Assembly: GCF_900111595.1 (NCBI RefSeq)
Contig: NZ_FOHN01000011.1
Span: 1 to 64,000 of the forward strand
DNA: 64,000 bases
Direction: 5' to 3'
From: [Clostridium] polysaccharolyticum
GTDB taxonomy: Bacteria; Bacillota; Clostridia; Lachnospirales; Lachnospiraceae
The translations under genes and the position numbers were made by a program. Positions 35,469 through 44,978 of the stretch are shown one piece after another. How positions within the stretch are numbered: the stretch's first letter is position 1; each line of letters begins with the position of its first letter. Under the pieces are notes generated by a model, which was given only the letters and a program-made list of their open reading frames with translations, did no database searches and had not been told where the DNA came from.

Positions 35469-35568
35469 GACGGAAATTAGATGTTTGTGGTTACTTATTA
35501 ATTACAGCAGGTATAGAGCTTTCCAGACAGAAAGATGACTGCATGGGATTGGAGGGAACAGGAAGAGG

Positions 35569-36912
35569 ATGAAAAAGGATAGAATAGATGTAGTGGTACT
35601 TTCTTTAATTTCATCTCTAATGCTTTCAGGATGTCAGGCTACCGTTAGTAGTTCAGATAAAGTGAAAGTGAACAAACCTTTGGTCACTGATGCTGAGGCA
35701 GCGAGAGAAAATGTCAACAAAAAAAATGTTATAACAAAAGGCAAAATCAAAAAATTTGTAAAGGAACATAAAGAAGAATATGAAGATCTCATTTATGGAT
35801 TAAAGGATAATGAGATACATATCGAAGAAAAAACATTTAAAAACCAGAAACTATATTTCTTTTTATATACAGCGAATGGCAGCTGGGCAACTACCCTGTA
35901 CCAGATTCGTGAAAAAGACGGGGTAATTGAGGCGCTTTATTATATTTCAGCTGGAGCAGCAGATTATTTTGATTTTGATATTATATCAATATCGCAAGGA
36001 GATTTTATAACTGTATATTCTGCGACTCATATGGGCAATGGAAGCCTGGAATTTTTAGAACTAGACAATATTCCAGATAGAAAAGCCGGAGAAGAGCCAG
36101 ATTATGAACTATATGCGGTGGATAATCATTTTGAAGAATTGGTAAACAAAAACGGGACGATTACATCGAAAACTTTTGAAAATGGTATCCTTACGCCTGT
36201 TTATGAAGATATAAACCAAGATGGCAATACAGACATTCAGCTGAAAGGGACTTTACAGGAATATCAGTATAATGAAGAAGCAGATAAAGAGGAATTACAG
36301 GATACCAGAAGTATATGTGAGATATATCTTTTCAATCCAAAGGATAAGACTTTTGTATTACAGTCAGAAGAAGATTTGCGGGAGAAAAAGACATTAACTA
36401 CTGGGGATATAGTGATTAATAATCACGACTTGTTAAATGACTGTCCTTGTACAGAATATAAAGTGCAAGATATTTATCAGTATCAGAATGAACCAGAGAA
36501 ACTTGTAGAATATAAAGAAGAAAAAGGTGCGTACTGGCATTATCTTGTATATGATGGAATTGTTTATGTGGTAATCAATGATCGGCCTAGACTAGGAAAG
36601 AATGCGGCTGATATGGCAGAAAACATTGATTATGTTATAGTAACTAGTGATTTATATTCTTTTTCCATAGGAATTCAAGTTGGCATGAAGGAGACAGAGC
36701 TAGCGGAAACAGGGATTGACTTTTTAATAATAAAAAATGGTGATGATTTGGACAGCCAATTGTTAAGTGGAAGAACAGGATATCTTAGAAAACTAAAAGT
36801 TTCTTATGATTCGGTCTATTATGCAGAAAGTTCTTATGAAGAAAATGTAGCATTAGCCGTTATTGTAAAAGATGGTAAAGTGGTCCGGATTGCTACAGAT
36901 AAGTTATATTAA
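35569..36912 (+). CDS. Uncharacterised lipoprotein
   Basis: A 447-residue protein with a type II signal peptide and lipobox LSGC (Cys22), so it is anchored outside the membrane. The mature part is acidic and repeat-free, with a DINQDGNTD stretch that looks like a calcium-binding EF-hand/dockerin-type loop (residues ~221-229). I do not recognise a family. It stands alone between its own promoter and a strong terminator. Confidence 0.75.
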   Translation: MKKDRIDVVVLSLISSLMLSGCQATVSSSDKVKVNKPLVTDAEAARENVNKKNVITKGKIKKFVKEHKEEYEDLIYGLKDNEIHIEEKTFKNQKLYFFLYTANGSWATTLYQIREKDGVIEALYYISAGAADYFDFDIISISQGDFITVYSATHMGNGSLEFLELDNIPDRKAGEEPDYELYAVDNHFEELVNKNGTITSKTFENGILTPVYEDINQDGNTDIQLKGTLQEYQYNEEADKEELQDTRSICEIYLFNPKDKTFVLQSEEDLREKKTLTTGDIVINNHDLLNDCPCTEYKVQDIYQYQNEPEKLVEYKEEKGAYWHYLVYDGIVYVVINDRPRLGKNAADMAENIDYVIVTSDLYSFSIGIQVGMKETELAETGIDFLIIKNGDDLDSQLLSGRTGYLRKLKVSYDSVYYAESSYEENVALAVIVKDGKVVRIATDKLY

Positions 36913-36945
36913 CAGTATGAGGTTATAAACATATGAGTAGTTATA

Positions 36946-36979
36946 AGCTGTCAGCCTGTTTGGGGCTGACAGCTTTTTT
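36946..36979 (+). terminator. Terminator of the lipoprotein gene
   Basis: AGCTGTCAGCC pairs with GGCTGACAGCT, then a run of T. Confidence 0.95.
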
Positions 36980-37081
36980 CTAGAAATTTCTCGGTATATT
37001 CTCTGTTGTTTCACTGGTACAACCTAGTCAGGAACACCGCTATAATAAAAATAACATAAGAAAGAATGGGGGAAGCAGCAG

Positions 37082-38548
37082 ATGAAAGAAAGACTTGAGC
37101 AGATAGAGCATGTAATAGAAAAAGGACCGTACAAACCAACGTGGGCATCCTTAACCAGATGGAAGGCACCAGAATGGTTTTGTGAAAAGAAATTTGGAAT
37201 TTTTATTCATTGGGGAGTATACAGTGTGCCAGCTTATGATAATGAATGGTATTCCAGAAATATGTACATAGAAGGAATGAAGCCTTATGAGTACCACATA
37301 CATACCTATGGGCCACACAAAGAATTTGGATATAAAGATTTTATTCCTATGTTTAAGGCAGAGAAGTTTCATCCAGAAGAATGGGCTGCGCTTTTCAAAG
37401 AAGCAGGGGCCCAGTATGTTTTTCCAGTGGCAGAACATCACGACGGATTTCAGATGTATAAAAGTGATATTTCCAGATGGAATGCATATGAAATGGGACC
37501 AAGACGAGATATACTAGGAGAATTAAAAGAGGCATTTGAAAAAGAAGGTCTTGTATTTTGTACATCCTCTCATAGAGCAGAACATTGGTTTTTCATGTCA
37601 CATGGAAAAAAATTTGACAGTGATATCAAGGAGCCGTTAAAACGTGGTGATTTTTACTGGCCAGCCATGCCAGAAGGAGAACTTCATGACAAACAGAGTA
37701 AACCATATCCATCGGAGGAATATTTAAAAGACTGGCTGATTCGCACTTGTGAAATTATCGATCAGTACCAGCCACGTATATTGTATTTTGACTGGTGGAT
37801 TCAGCATGAAGCATTTAAACCATATTTGTTAAAACTAGCGGCCTATTATTACAACAAAGGAGAAGAATGGGGCTGTAGTGTTGCCATTTGCTATAAACAT
37901 GATGCCATGATGTTTGGAAGTGCCATAGTGGAAGTGGAGCGTGGCAGCTTTGCAGATGCAAAACCATATGTCTGGCAGACAGATACTGCAGTAGCGAGAA
38001 ATTCATGGTGTTATACAGATTCCCTTGATTATAAATCCAGCAGGGAAATTATATGGCAATTAATTGATGTAGTCAGCAAAAATGGCAATTTATTATTAAA
38101 TATTGGACCAAAGGCTGACGGAACCATTCCAGAAGGGGACAGAAAGATTTTAAAAGAGATTGGTGCGTGGCTTAAGATAAATGGGGAAGCAATCTATCAT
38201 TCTAAGGTGTGGCGAAAGTCAGAAGAAGGACCATCCAAGACCAGAGAAGGTCAGTTTATGGATGGAAAACCGCCAGTATATACAGCACAAGATTTCCGTT
38301 TTACGGTTGCCAACGGCTGCATTTATGCATTTGCTATGAAATTTCCAGAGGATGGAAAATTGAAAATCCAGTCACTTGGAAAGTCAGACAATCAGGACAT
38401 TCCGGAATTTTTTGGACTAATCAAGGATATTTCCATTTTGGGATATGAGGAAAAGCCACAGTATGAAGTAACCAGAGAGGGATTGCATGTTCAAACAAAA
38501 AATGTTCAAAGTGAGTATCCTGTTGTATTGAAAATAGAAGTTATTTAG
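37082..38548 (+). CDS. GH29 alpha-L-fucosidase, cytoplasmic
   Basis: A 488-residue GH29 enzyme. The N-terminal KFGIFIHWGVYSVPAYDNEWYSR and VAEHHDGFQMYKS are typical, and the nucleophile is Asp237 in ILYFDWWIQ. It has no signal peptide, so it should cleave fucose from oligosaccharides already imported. It is the first gene of an operon with a beta-galactosidase 11 bases downstream and an importer. A TATAAT at 37041-37046 is the likely -10 box, but no good -35 is seen, which suits an activator-dependent promoter. Confidence 0.92.
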   Translation: MKERLEQIEHVIEKGPYKPTWASLTRWKAPEWFCEKKFGIFIHWGVYSVPAYDNEWYSRNMYIEGMKPYEYHIHTYGPHKEFGYKDFIPMFKAEKFHPEEWAALFKEAGAQYVFPVAEHHDGFQMYKSDISRWNAYEMGPRRDILGELKEAFEKEGLVFCTSSHRAEHWFFMSHGKKFDSDIKEPLKRGDFYWPAMPEGELHDKQSKPYPSEEYLKDWLIRTCEIIDQYQPRILYFDWWIQHEAFKPYLLKLAAYYYNKGEEWGCSVAICYKHDAMMFGSAIVEVERGSFADAKPYVWQTDTAVARNSWCYTDSLDYKSSREIIWQLIDVVSKNGNLLLNIGPKADGTIPEGDRKILKEIGAWLKINGEAIYHSKVWRKSEEGPSKTREGQFMDGKPPVYTAQDFRFTVANGCIYAFAMKFPEDGKLKIQSLGKSDNQDIPEFFGLIKDISILGYEEKPQYEVTREGLHVQTKNVQSEYPVVLKIEVI

Positions 38549-38559
38549 GAGGGAATAAA

Positions 38560-40575
38560 ATGTCAGAGAAGATTTGGAATCACAATAAAATTGCCTACGG
38601 AGGAGATTATAATCCAGAACAGTGGAGTGAAGATGTATGGCAGGAAGATATGCGCTTATTTAAACTGGCACACATTGATACGGTTACGTTAAATGTATTT
38701 TCTTGGGCAAGTCTGCAGCCAGACGAGGAGACTTATCAGTTTGAAAAGTTAGATAAGATTATGAATATGGTCCGTGAAAATGGGCTGAAAGTATGTCTTG
38801 CTACGTCAACTGCTGCACATCCTGCATGGATGGCAAAGAAATATCCAGAAATACTAAGAACAGAGTTCAATGGCATGAAGCGGAAATTTGGAGGCCGTCA
38901 TAATAGCTGTCCCAATAGTCTGGTATATCAGAAATATGCAACAAGGCTGGCTAGTAAACTAGCAGAACGCTATCAAAGTTATGATAACATTATCGGCTGG
39001 CATATATCCAATGAGTTTGGGCAGGAGTGCTATTGTGAAAACTGCGAAAAGGCATTTCGTGTATGGCTGAAAAAACGTTACAAGACCATTGAAGAAGTGA
39101 ATCGTGTATGGAATACTTCTTTCTGGGGACATACATTTTATGAGTTTGATGAGATAGTACTGCCAAATCTGTTAAGTGAACATTTTGAGGAAGAACGAAG
39201 CATGTTTCAGGGAATTTCACTGGACTACAAACGATTCAATTCTGATAGTATGCTGAATTGTTATCGTATGGAATATGATGCAGTTAAAAAGATTACACCA
39301 CATATTCCTGTGACAACCAATCTTATGGGATTTTACAAACCACTGGACTATCAAAAATGGGCAAAATACATGGACTTTGTTTCTTGGGACAACTATCCGT
39401 CTTATAATGATTCCATAGCCCAAAATGCTTTGCATCATGATTTGATACGAGGACTTAAAAGTGGAAAACCATTTATATTAATGGAGCAGACTCCAAGTGT
39501 TACAAACTGGCAGTATTACAATGCTTTAAAACGGCCAGGAGTGTTAAGGCTTCAAAGTTATCAGGCAGTAGCACATGGTTCGGATTCTGTTATGTTTTTC
39601 CAGATGCGAAGAAGTATAGGTGCTTGTGAAAAATATCATAGTGCAGTGATTGATCACTGTGGCCACGAGAATACCAGAGTGTTCCGGGAAGTAACTCAGA
39701 TTGGAGAAGAATTAGACAAAATCGGAGATCGCATATTAGGAGCAAGAGAAGAAGCAAAAGTAGCCATTTTATTTGATTGGGAAAACTGGTGGGGAATAGA
39801 ACTATCTGCTGGACCAAGTGTGGAATTAAAGTACACAGATGAAATCATACGTTATTATACAGCACTTCATGAACAGAATATTGCTACAGATATTATCAGT
39901 GTAGATGAGGATTTATCCAGATATCAAGTGGTTATTGCACCAGTTTTATATATGACAAAGGGAAACTATGATGAAAAAATCAGGGAATTTGTAAAGCAGG
40001 GAGGAACTTTTGTAACGACATACTTTAGTGGGTATGTGAATGAAAATGACTTAGTAATTACAGGTGGTTATCCAGGAAAACTTCGAGACATTCTGGGAAT
40101 CTGGGTAGAAGAAATAGATGCTCTTCCACCAGATTTTTGTAATTATTTTGATTTTGATGGAGAAGAACATCAATGTCAGTTGTTGTGTGATTTAATGCAT
40201 TTAGAAGGAGCAGAAGCATTGGCAGTTTATAAAGAAGATTTTTATGCAGGGATGCCAGTTATTACGAAAAATGTTTTTGGCAAAGGAAACGCTTATTATG
40301 TGGGAACTCGATCTGATAAGCAGTTCTATAAGCAATTTATTAAGAAGATATGCAAAGAGTGTGAGATACATCCTGCTGCAATAGTACCAAAAGGTGTAGA
40401 AGCAGTAAGCAGAAAAACAGAAGAAAAAGAATATCTGTTTTTACTAAATCATGAAGAAGAAGAGAAAAAAGTAACCCTAGAAAAAGATTGCGTCGAGATT
40501 CTTACAGAAACGGAGTATAATAAAGGAGACACTGTTGTCCTAAAGAAACGGGACGTGGTAATACTACAAATGTAA
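38560..40575 (+). CDS. GH42 beta-galactosidase
   Basis: A 671-residue GH42 enzyme, cytoplasmic, full length. It has YGGDYNPEQWSEDVWQED at the N-terminus, acid/base Glu152 in ISNEFGQ, a zinc-type Cys cluster just after (CYCENC), and nucleophile Glu309 in LMEQTPS. The trimerisation (A4-type) domain and a C-terminal beta domain follow. It releases beta-linked galactose. Together with the GH29 gene it points to fucosylated galacto-oligosaccharides, such as xyloglucan side chains or host glycans. Confidence 0.94.
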   Translation: MSEKIWNHNKIAYGGDYNPEQWSEDVWQEDMRLFKLAHIDTVTLNVFSWASLQPDEETYQFEKLDKIMNMVRENGLKVCLATSTAAHPAWMAKKYPEILRTEFNGMKRKFGGRHNSCPNSLVYQKYATRLASKLAERYQSYDNIIGWHISNEFGQECYCENCEKAFRVWLKKRYKTIEEVNRVWNTSFWGHTFYEFDEIVLPNLLSEHFEEERSMFQGISLDYKRFNSDSMLNCYRMEYDAVKKITPHIPVTTNLMGFYKPLDYQKWAKYMDFVSWDNYPSYNDSIAQNALHHDLIRGLKSGKPFILMEQTPSVTNWQYYNALKRPGVLRLQSYQAVAHGSDSVMFFQMRRSIGACEKYHSAVIDHCGHENTRVFREVTQIGEELDKIGDRILGAREEAKVAILFDWENWWGIELSAGPSVELKYTDEIIRYYTALHEQNIATDIISVDEDLSRYQVVIAPVLYMTKGNYDEKIREFVKQGGTFVTTYFSGYVNENDLVITGGYPGKLRDILGIWVEEIDALPPDFCNYFDFDGEEHQCQLLCDLMHLEGAEALAVYKEDFYAGMPVITKNVFGKGNAYYVGTRSDKQFYKQFIKKICKECEIHPAAIVPKGVEAVSRKTEEKEYLFLLNHEEEEKKVTLEKDCVEILTETEYNKGDTVVLKKRDVVILQM

Positions 40576-40581
40576 GAGGGG

Positions 40582-42369
40582 ATGTATTTGCTTCGGAAAA
40601 TAAGAAAATTCATACGAAATATTAAGATACGGGAAAAGATGATATTAATATTTTTCTTTGGAGGAATTCTTCCAATGCTGGTGGTAATTTTGTATAACAA
40701 TCAGACTACTAAGAAAATATTAATTGAACAGACTATGAAATCAGAAGAAGCAGAATTGTCTTTAATAAAAGATGCCATGTCAGAAAATGTTCGTATTATT
40801 TCAGATATATCGAAAAGGCTGTACTTTGACAAAATGATAGAGAAAATTGCATTTACATCATATAAGAATTATGAAGAACTCTTGGCAGACTACAATAATT
40901 ATACAAAAATTACGGACTGCTTAAATGACTATTACCAGGAGATTGCTTCCATTAAAATTTATCTGGAAAATCATACCATATCCAATACTGCCAATTTTAT
41001 ATACGCAGATTTCATGATTCGTAACGAGGAATGGTATCGGAATACAGTAAAAGCTGGTGGAAATGTGTACTGGTCTTATGTAAATGACAGTCTTACGAAG
41101 AAAAAATCATTAAGGCTTTCTCGGGTGCTCTATACAGCAGATATGCAGCAGGTGGGAATATTAGTTATTGTAATGCAGAATAAGCGAACAGAACTGCCCA
41201 TAGCCAATAGGAAAAGCAAGACATTATTGGCATACAACAATAAAGAAATTGTACATAGCAACTTTAAAAAAGAGAATTATCATGAAATCATTGATATAAT
41301 CAAAGAACACGATAAAAAACTGTTTTATGGAAAAGTGACATACGAAGGACAGGAATCCTTTTTGGTGATGGTGCGTATGCAGCCGGATTATTCGGAAAAC
41401 TTTTTTACCCTTGCCAGTATCGGTCCATATGAACAGATTACCAAAAAAGTCAATCAGGCCAGTATGGCTGAAATTCTGCCATTTTTAGTCTGTATTGCAA
41501 TTGCAGGCTGTCTGATTGCAGCATTTTCTTATCATTTTAGCCGTCAGATTAATCAGTTCCGCAAGACTATGCACGAAGCGGCAAACGGAAATTTCGATAC
41601 CGTGCTTCATTTAGAAGGAAATGATGAACTAAGCATGTTATATGAAGATCTGAACGTAATGATTGGAGATATGCAGGCTTTGATGCGGGAAGTGGTTGCA
41701 GAGCAGGTGCAGAAAGAAAAATTAAATTCCAGGCAGAAAGAAGTGGAATTTAAGATGCTGGCCAGTCAGATTAATCCTCATTTTTTATACAACACATTGG
41801 AAACGATTCGGATGAAAGCCATTGTAAACCAGCAGCCGGAAATTGCAGAACTGGCAAAGATGCTTGCAAAAATAATGCGTCGTAACATTCAGGTAGGAGA
41901 AAAACTGGTAACATTGGAATCGGAATTAAAACTGGTAGAGTACTACTTGAAAATACAGTATTATCGTTTTGGAGACCGGATTCAATCCAGTATTTTAGTA
42001 GATTCAGAAGTGGATACAGAGTCAACAAGAATTATGCCGCTGATTATTCAGCCACTAGTAGAAAATGCATTTGTACATGGATTGGAAGCGGTGGATTCGG
42101 AAGGGAAACTTACAATACACGTAAGCTGTAATACGGACATTTTTATTTGTGTGGAAGATAATGGATGCGGCATTTCGGATAAAAAACTTGAGGAAATTAT
42201 GGAAAGCTTAAATGATTTGGAAACCCTGGACCGAACCCATATTGGAGTCTGTAATGTAAATCAGAGAATAAAGCTTCAATATGGAGAGGATTATGGCTTA
42301 ACCATAGAAACAGAAGAAGGAAATGGTACAAGGGTGACTTTAAAAATTCCCGTTGTAAATCCCAGCTGA
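40582..42369 (+). CDS. YesM-like sensor histidine kinase
   Basis: A 595-residue membrane kinase with a TM helix (about 20-40), a ~255-residue external sensor, a second TM (about 297-317), a HAMP-like linker, then the His_kinase domain with His400 in SQINPHFLYNTLETIR and an ATP-binding N-box LVENAFVHGL. YesM kinases sense carbohydrates and normally pair with a YesN/AraC response regulator. No response regulator gene is found in this operon. TTG 40588 is an alternative start because GAGGGG abuts ATG 40582. Confidence 0.9.
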   Translation: MYLLRKIRKFIRNIKIREKMILIFFFGGILPMLVVILYNNQTTKKILIEQTMKSEEAELSLIKDAMSENVRIISDISKRLYFDKMIEKIAFTSYKNYEELLADYNNYTKITDCLNDYYQEIASIKIYLENHTISNTANFIYADFMIRNEEWYRNTVKAGGNVYWSYVNDSLTKKKSLRLSRVLYTADMQQVGILVIVMQNKRTELPIANRKSKTLLAYNNKEIVHSNFKKENYHEIIDIIKEHDKKLFYGKVTYEGQESFLVMVRMQPDYSENFFTLASIGPYEQITKKVNQASMAEILPFLVCIAIAGCLIAAFSYHFSRQINQFRKTMHEAANGNFDTVLHLEGNDELSMLYEDLNVMIGDMQALMREVVAEQVQKEKLNSRQKEVEFKMLASQINPHFLYNTLETIRMKAIVNQQPEIAELAKMLAKIMRRNIQVGEKLVTLESELKLVEYYLKIQYYRFGDRIQSSILVDSEVDTESTRIMPLIIQPLVENAFVHGLEAVDSEGKLTIHVSCNTDIFICVEDNGCGISDKKLEEIMESLNDLETLDRTHIGVCNVNQRIKLQYGEDYGLTIETEEGNGTRVTLKIPVVNPS

Positions 42370-42500
42370 GATGGAAGAATGCTTTGTAAAGAAAGTAGAA
42401 TCAAATAAATAGGGTAAATTGTATAGATATTTTGGTGTAGTCACTTTTTTCTTTTGTTATTATAATTTTGATATGAGATAAAGGAGAGGAGAGAGAAAAG

Positions 42501-43946
42501 ATGGAGCAGGCAAGGCAAAAAAAATCCATGGACAGATTAGTAGCGGCTGCTAGATTTGCGGCAATATTACTGGCTATATGCTTATTTATACCAGGATTGA
42601 ATCCATCTAGAATTTCGGGATTAATAGGGAAAAACCTGTCTCTGTTTACGTCAGGGCTATTTTATAAACAGTTAATTGCCAATTTTGGACGATGCCTGAA
42701 AAAAGGCTGGGTATTGGAGTCTACTTTACGATTGCTTTTTGTATCAAGCATGATAGCAATAGTGGGAATTATTCTGGTAATAGCAGGAGGATGTATGTCT
42801 CTTGGAGAACGGAAATTTAAGAAACTAGGAGCGTATTTTACCTTGATTGGTTCTGCTATAACTGGATTTAGTTTTGTTGGAATCTACGTTGCATATAAAC
42901 AGGTATCCAATACACAGAATCTGAAAAAAGTAGCACCAGTGTTACCAGATGGTTTTATTATTCTATTAGTGTTAGTAGTTATGATGTTTTTGCTTTCTGT
43001 ATTAGAATGTATCTTTCTTCCGAAACCAGATAAAGAAGATATGTATGAAATGCAGCCAAGATTTCAGTTATTTTTAATGCTGCTGCCTTTTGTTGCACTA
43101 AGTTTTGTATTTAGTTACCTTCCTTTATCCGGATGGAGGTTTGCATTTTTTGATTATAAGGCAGGAGATACTTTAACCATGGATAAATTTGTTGGGTTTA
43201 AGTGGTTTGCTTATTTATTCAGAAATGCGGCAACAAGGCGTGATATTATTCATGTAATCCGTAATACATTAGCCATGAGCTTTATTAATATAGCAATGCT
43301 TTGGGTTCCAATGGCATTTGCCATCTTTTTAACAGAGATTAAAAGTAACCGTTTTAGACGTTTTGTACAGATATTTACCACAATACCGAACTTTATAAGC
43401 TGGGTACTGGTTTATGCAGTAGCTTTCGCAATTTTTTCGACAGATGGTTTTTTAAGCACTACTTTAGTAGATGCAGGAATCATGTCAGAGGGAAAGAACT
43501 TTTTGTTAGGAGGAGGCCATGTATGGCTTAAAATGTTCGCATGGGGTACATGGAAAGGCCTTGGATGGAATGCTATCATTTACATAGCAGCCATATCAGG
43601 AATCGATCAGCAGCTTTATGAGGCGGCAACAGTAGACGGAGCTGGACGGTTCCAAAGAATGTGGAGCATTACAGTTCCTAGTTTAATTCCTACCTTCTGT
43701 GTGCTTTTGCTGTTAGCAGTAGCGGGTATTTTAAATAATGGATTAGAGCAGTATCTTGTTTTTGAAAATGCAGACAATTCACAGTTTATTCAGGTGCTGG
43801 ATTTATACGTGTATAAATTAGGTATTGGAAAAGGAATAATTCCATTGTCAACGGTAATTGGCATGGCAAAATCTATCATAAGTGTAATTCTGTTGTTTGT
43901 AGCCAATAAGATATCCAAGATGATTCGTGGTGAGAGTATTGTATAA
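42501..43946 (+). CDS. LplB-type sugar ABC permease with N-terminal extension
   Basis: A 481-residue permease. From about residue 190 it is a normal LplB-like subunit (LFLMLLPFVALSFVFSYLPL... and the EAA loop YEAATVDGAGRFQRM). The first ~185 residues are an added part with about four membrane segments, not usual for LplB (about 300-320 residues). It pairs with the YtcP-like permease and the LipO-like binding protein downstream to import oligosaccharides for the two hydrolases. No ATPase gene is in the operon; a shared MsmX-like ATPase is expected elsewhere. Confidence 0.88.
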   Translation: MEQARQKKSMDRLVAAARFAAILLAICLFIPGLNPSRISGLIGKNLSLFTSGLFYKQLIANFGRCLKKGWVLESTLRLLFVSSMIAIVGIILVIAGGCMSLGERKFKKLGAYFTLIGSAITGFSFVGIYVAYKQVSNTQNLKKVAPVLPDGFIILLVLVVMMFLLSVLECIFLPKPDKEDMYEMQPRFQLFLMLLPFVALSFVFSYLPLSGWRFAFFDYKAGDTLTMDKFVGFKWFAYLFRNAATRRDIIHVIRNTLAMSFINIAMLWVPMAFAIFLTEIKSNRFRRFVQIFTTIPNFISWVLVYAVAFAIFSTDGFLSTTLVDAGIMSEGKNFLLGGGHVWLKMFAWGTWKGLGWNAIIYIAAISGIDQQLYEAATVDGAGRFQRMWSITVPSLIPTFCVLLLLAVAGILNNGLEQYLVFENADNSQFIQVLDLYVYKLGIGKGIIPLSTVIGMAKSIISVILLFVANKISKMIRGESIV

Positions 43947-43959
43947 GGAGGAAAAGCAT

Positions 43960-44910
43960 ATGGAGGCAGCAGAAACGAAGAAGAAAAAATATAAGCCTAA
44001 GAAAAGGCAGTTTCGCCTGACGACAGGAGATTGCGTATTTAATATTATCAATTATACAGTATTCTTTATATTCACAATAATATGCATTTTCCCATTCTGG
44101 TATTTGTTTATCAATACAATTAGTGATAATCAGTTAGTCAGAGTAGGTGCTATTAAATTTATTCCTCAAGGAATTCATTTTAAGAATTATATGGCATTAA
44201 AAAATGTAGGAGATTTAGGAAAATCCTTAATTGTGTCTTTATCCAGAACCGTCATTGGTACTGCGTTAATGGTTATGGCTTCTGCACTGACAGGATATCT
44301 GGTTACACAGAAAGAAATGTGGAAGAGAAGTTTCTGGTATCGTTTTATTGTAATTACCATGTATTTTAATGCAGGTCTGATTCCGTGGTTCTTGACAATG
44401 AGTATGCTGGGACTGACTAATAATTTTATGGCTTATATCATTCCAAGTATTGTACAGCCATATAACATTATTCTGGTAAAAACGTACATAGAATCTATTC
44501 CAAATGAGTTAGAGGAAAGTGCAAAAATAGATGGTGCTGGTTATTTTACCATATTTAGAAAAATCATTTGGCCTCTTTGTAAGCCGATTCTTGCGACCAT
44601 TGCAATCTTTGGAGCAGTAGGCCATTGGAATTCCTTTACGGATTCTTTGATGCTGATGCCGAATGCACCACATTTACAGACCATTCAGCATAAACTATAC
44701 ATTTACCTGCAGCAAAGTTCTAATCTTGCAGCTATTATGAAGTCCAGCAGTGGTGGAGCGATTTCATCAGGCATGCAGGCAGAACTGCTTAATGCAAAAA
44801 CAATTAAGTATACCATTTCAACAGTCACAATTATACCAATCGTAATGGTATATCCATTTATGCAGAAATATTTTGAAAAAGGTATTATGTTAGGTGCAGT
44901 AAAAGGATGA
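43960..44910 (+). CDS. YtcP-type sugar ABC permease
   Basis: A 316-residue carbohydrate ABC permease with six membrane segments and the EAA loop LEESAKIDGAGYFTIFRKI. ATG 43960 follows AAGGAGG, 13 bases after the first permease; the open frame extends back to 43927. It should form the second half of the importer. Confidence 0.92.
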   Translation: MEAAETKKKKYKPKKRQFRLTTGDCVFNIINYTVFFIFTIICIFPFWYLFINTISDNQLVRVGAIKFIPQGIHFKNYMALKNVGDLGKSLIVSLSRTVIGTALMVMASALTGYLVTQKEMWKRSFWYRFIVITMYFNAGLIPWFLTMSMLGLTNNFMAYIIPSIVQPYNIILVKTYIESIPNELEESAKIDGAGYFTIFRKIIWPLCKPILATIAIFGAVGHWNSFTDSLMLMPNAPHLQTIQHKLYIYLQQSSNLAAIMKSSSGGAISSGMQAELLNAKTIKYTISTVTIIPIVMVYPFMQKYFEKGIMLGAVKG

Positions 44911-44978
44911 TTTATTTTTCCTTATGCAATAAGGATGGATAAATAGAGTAATTAATTTATAGGAAAGAGGGAGAAGGC

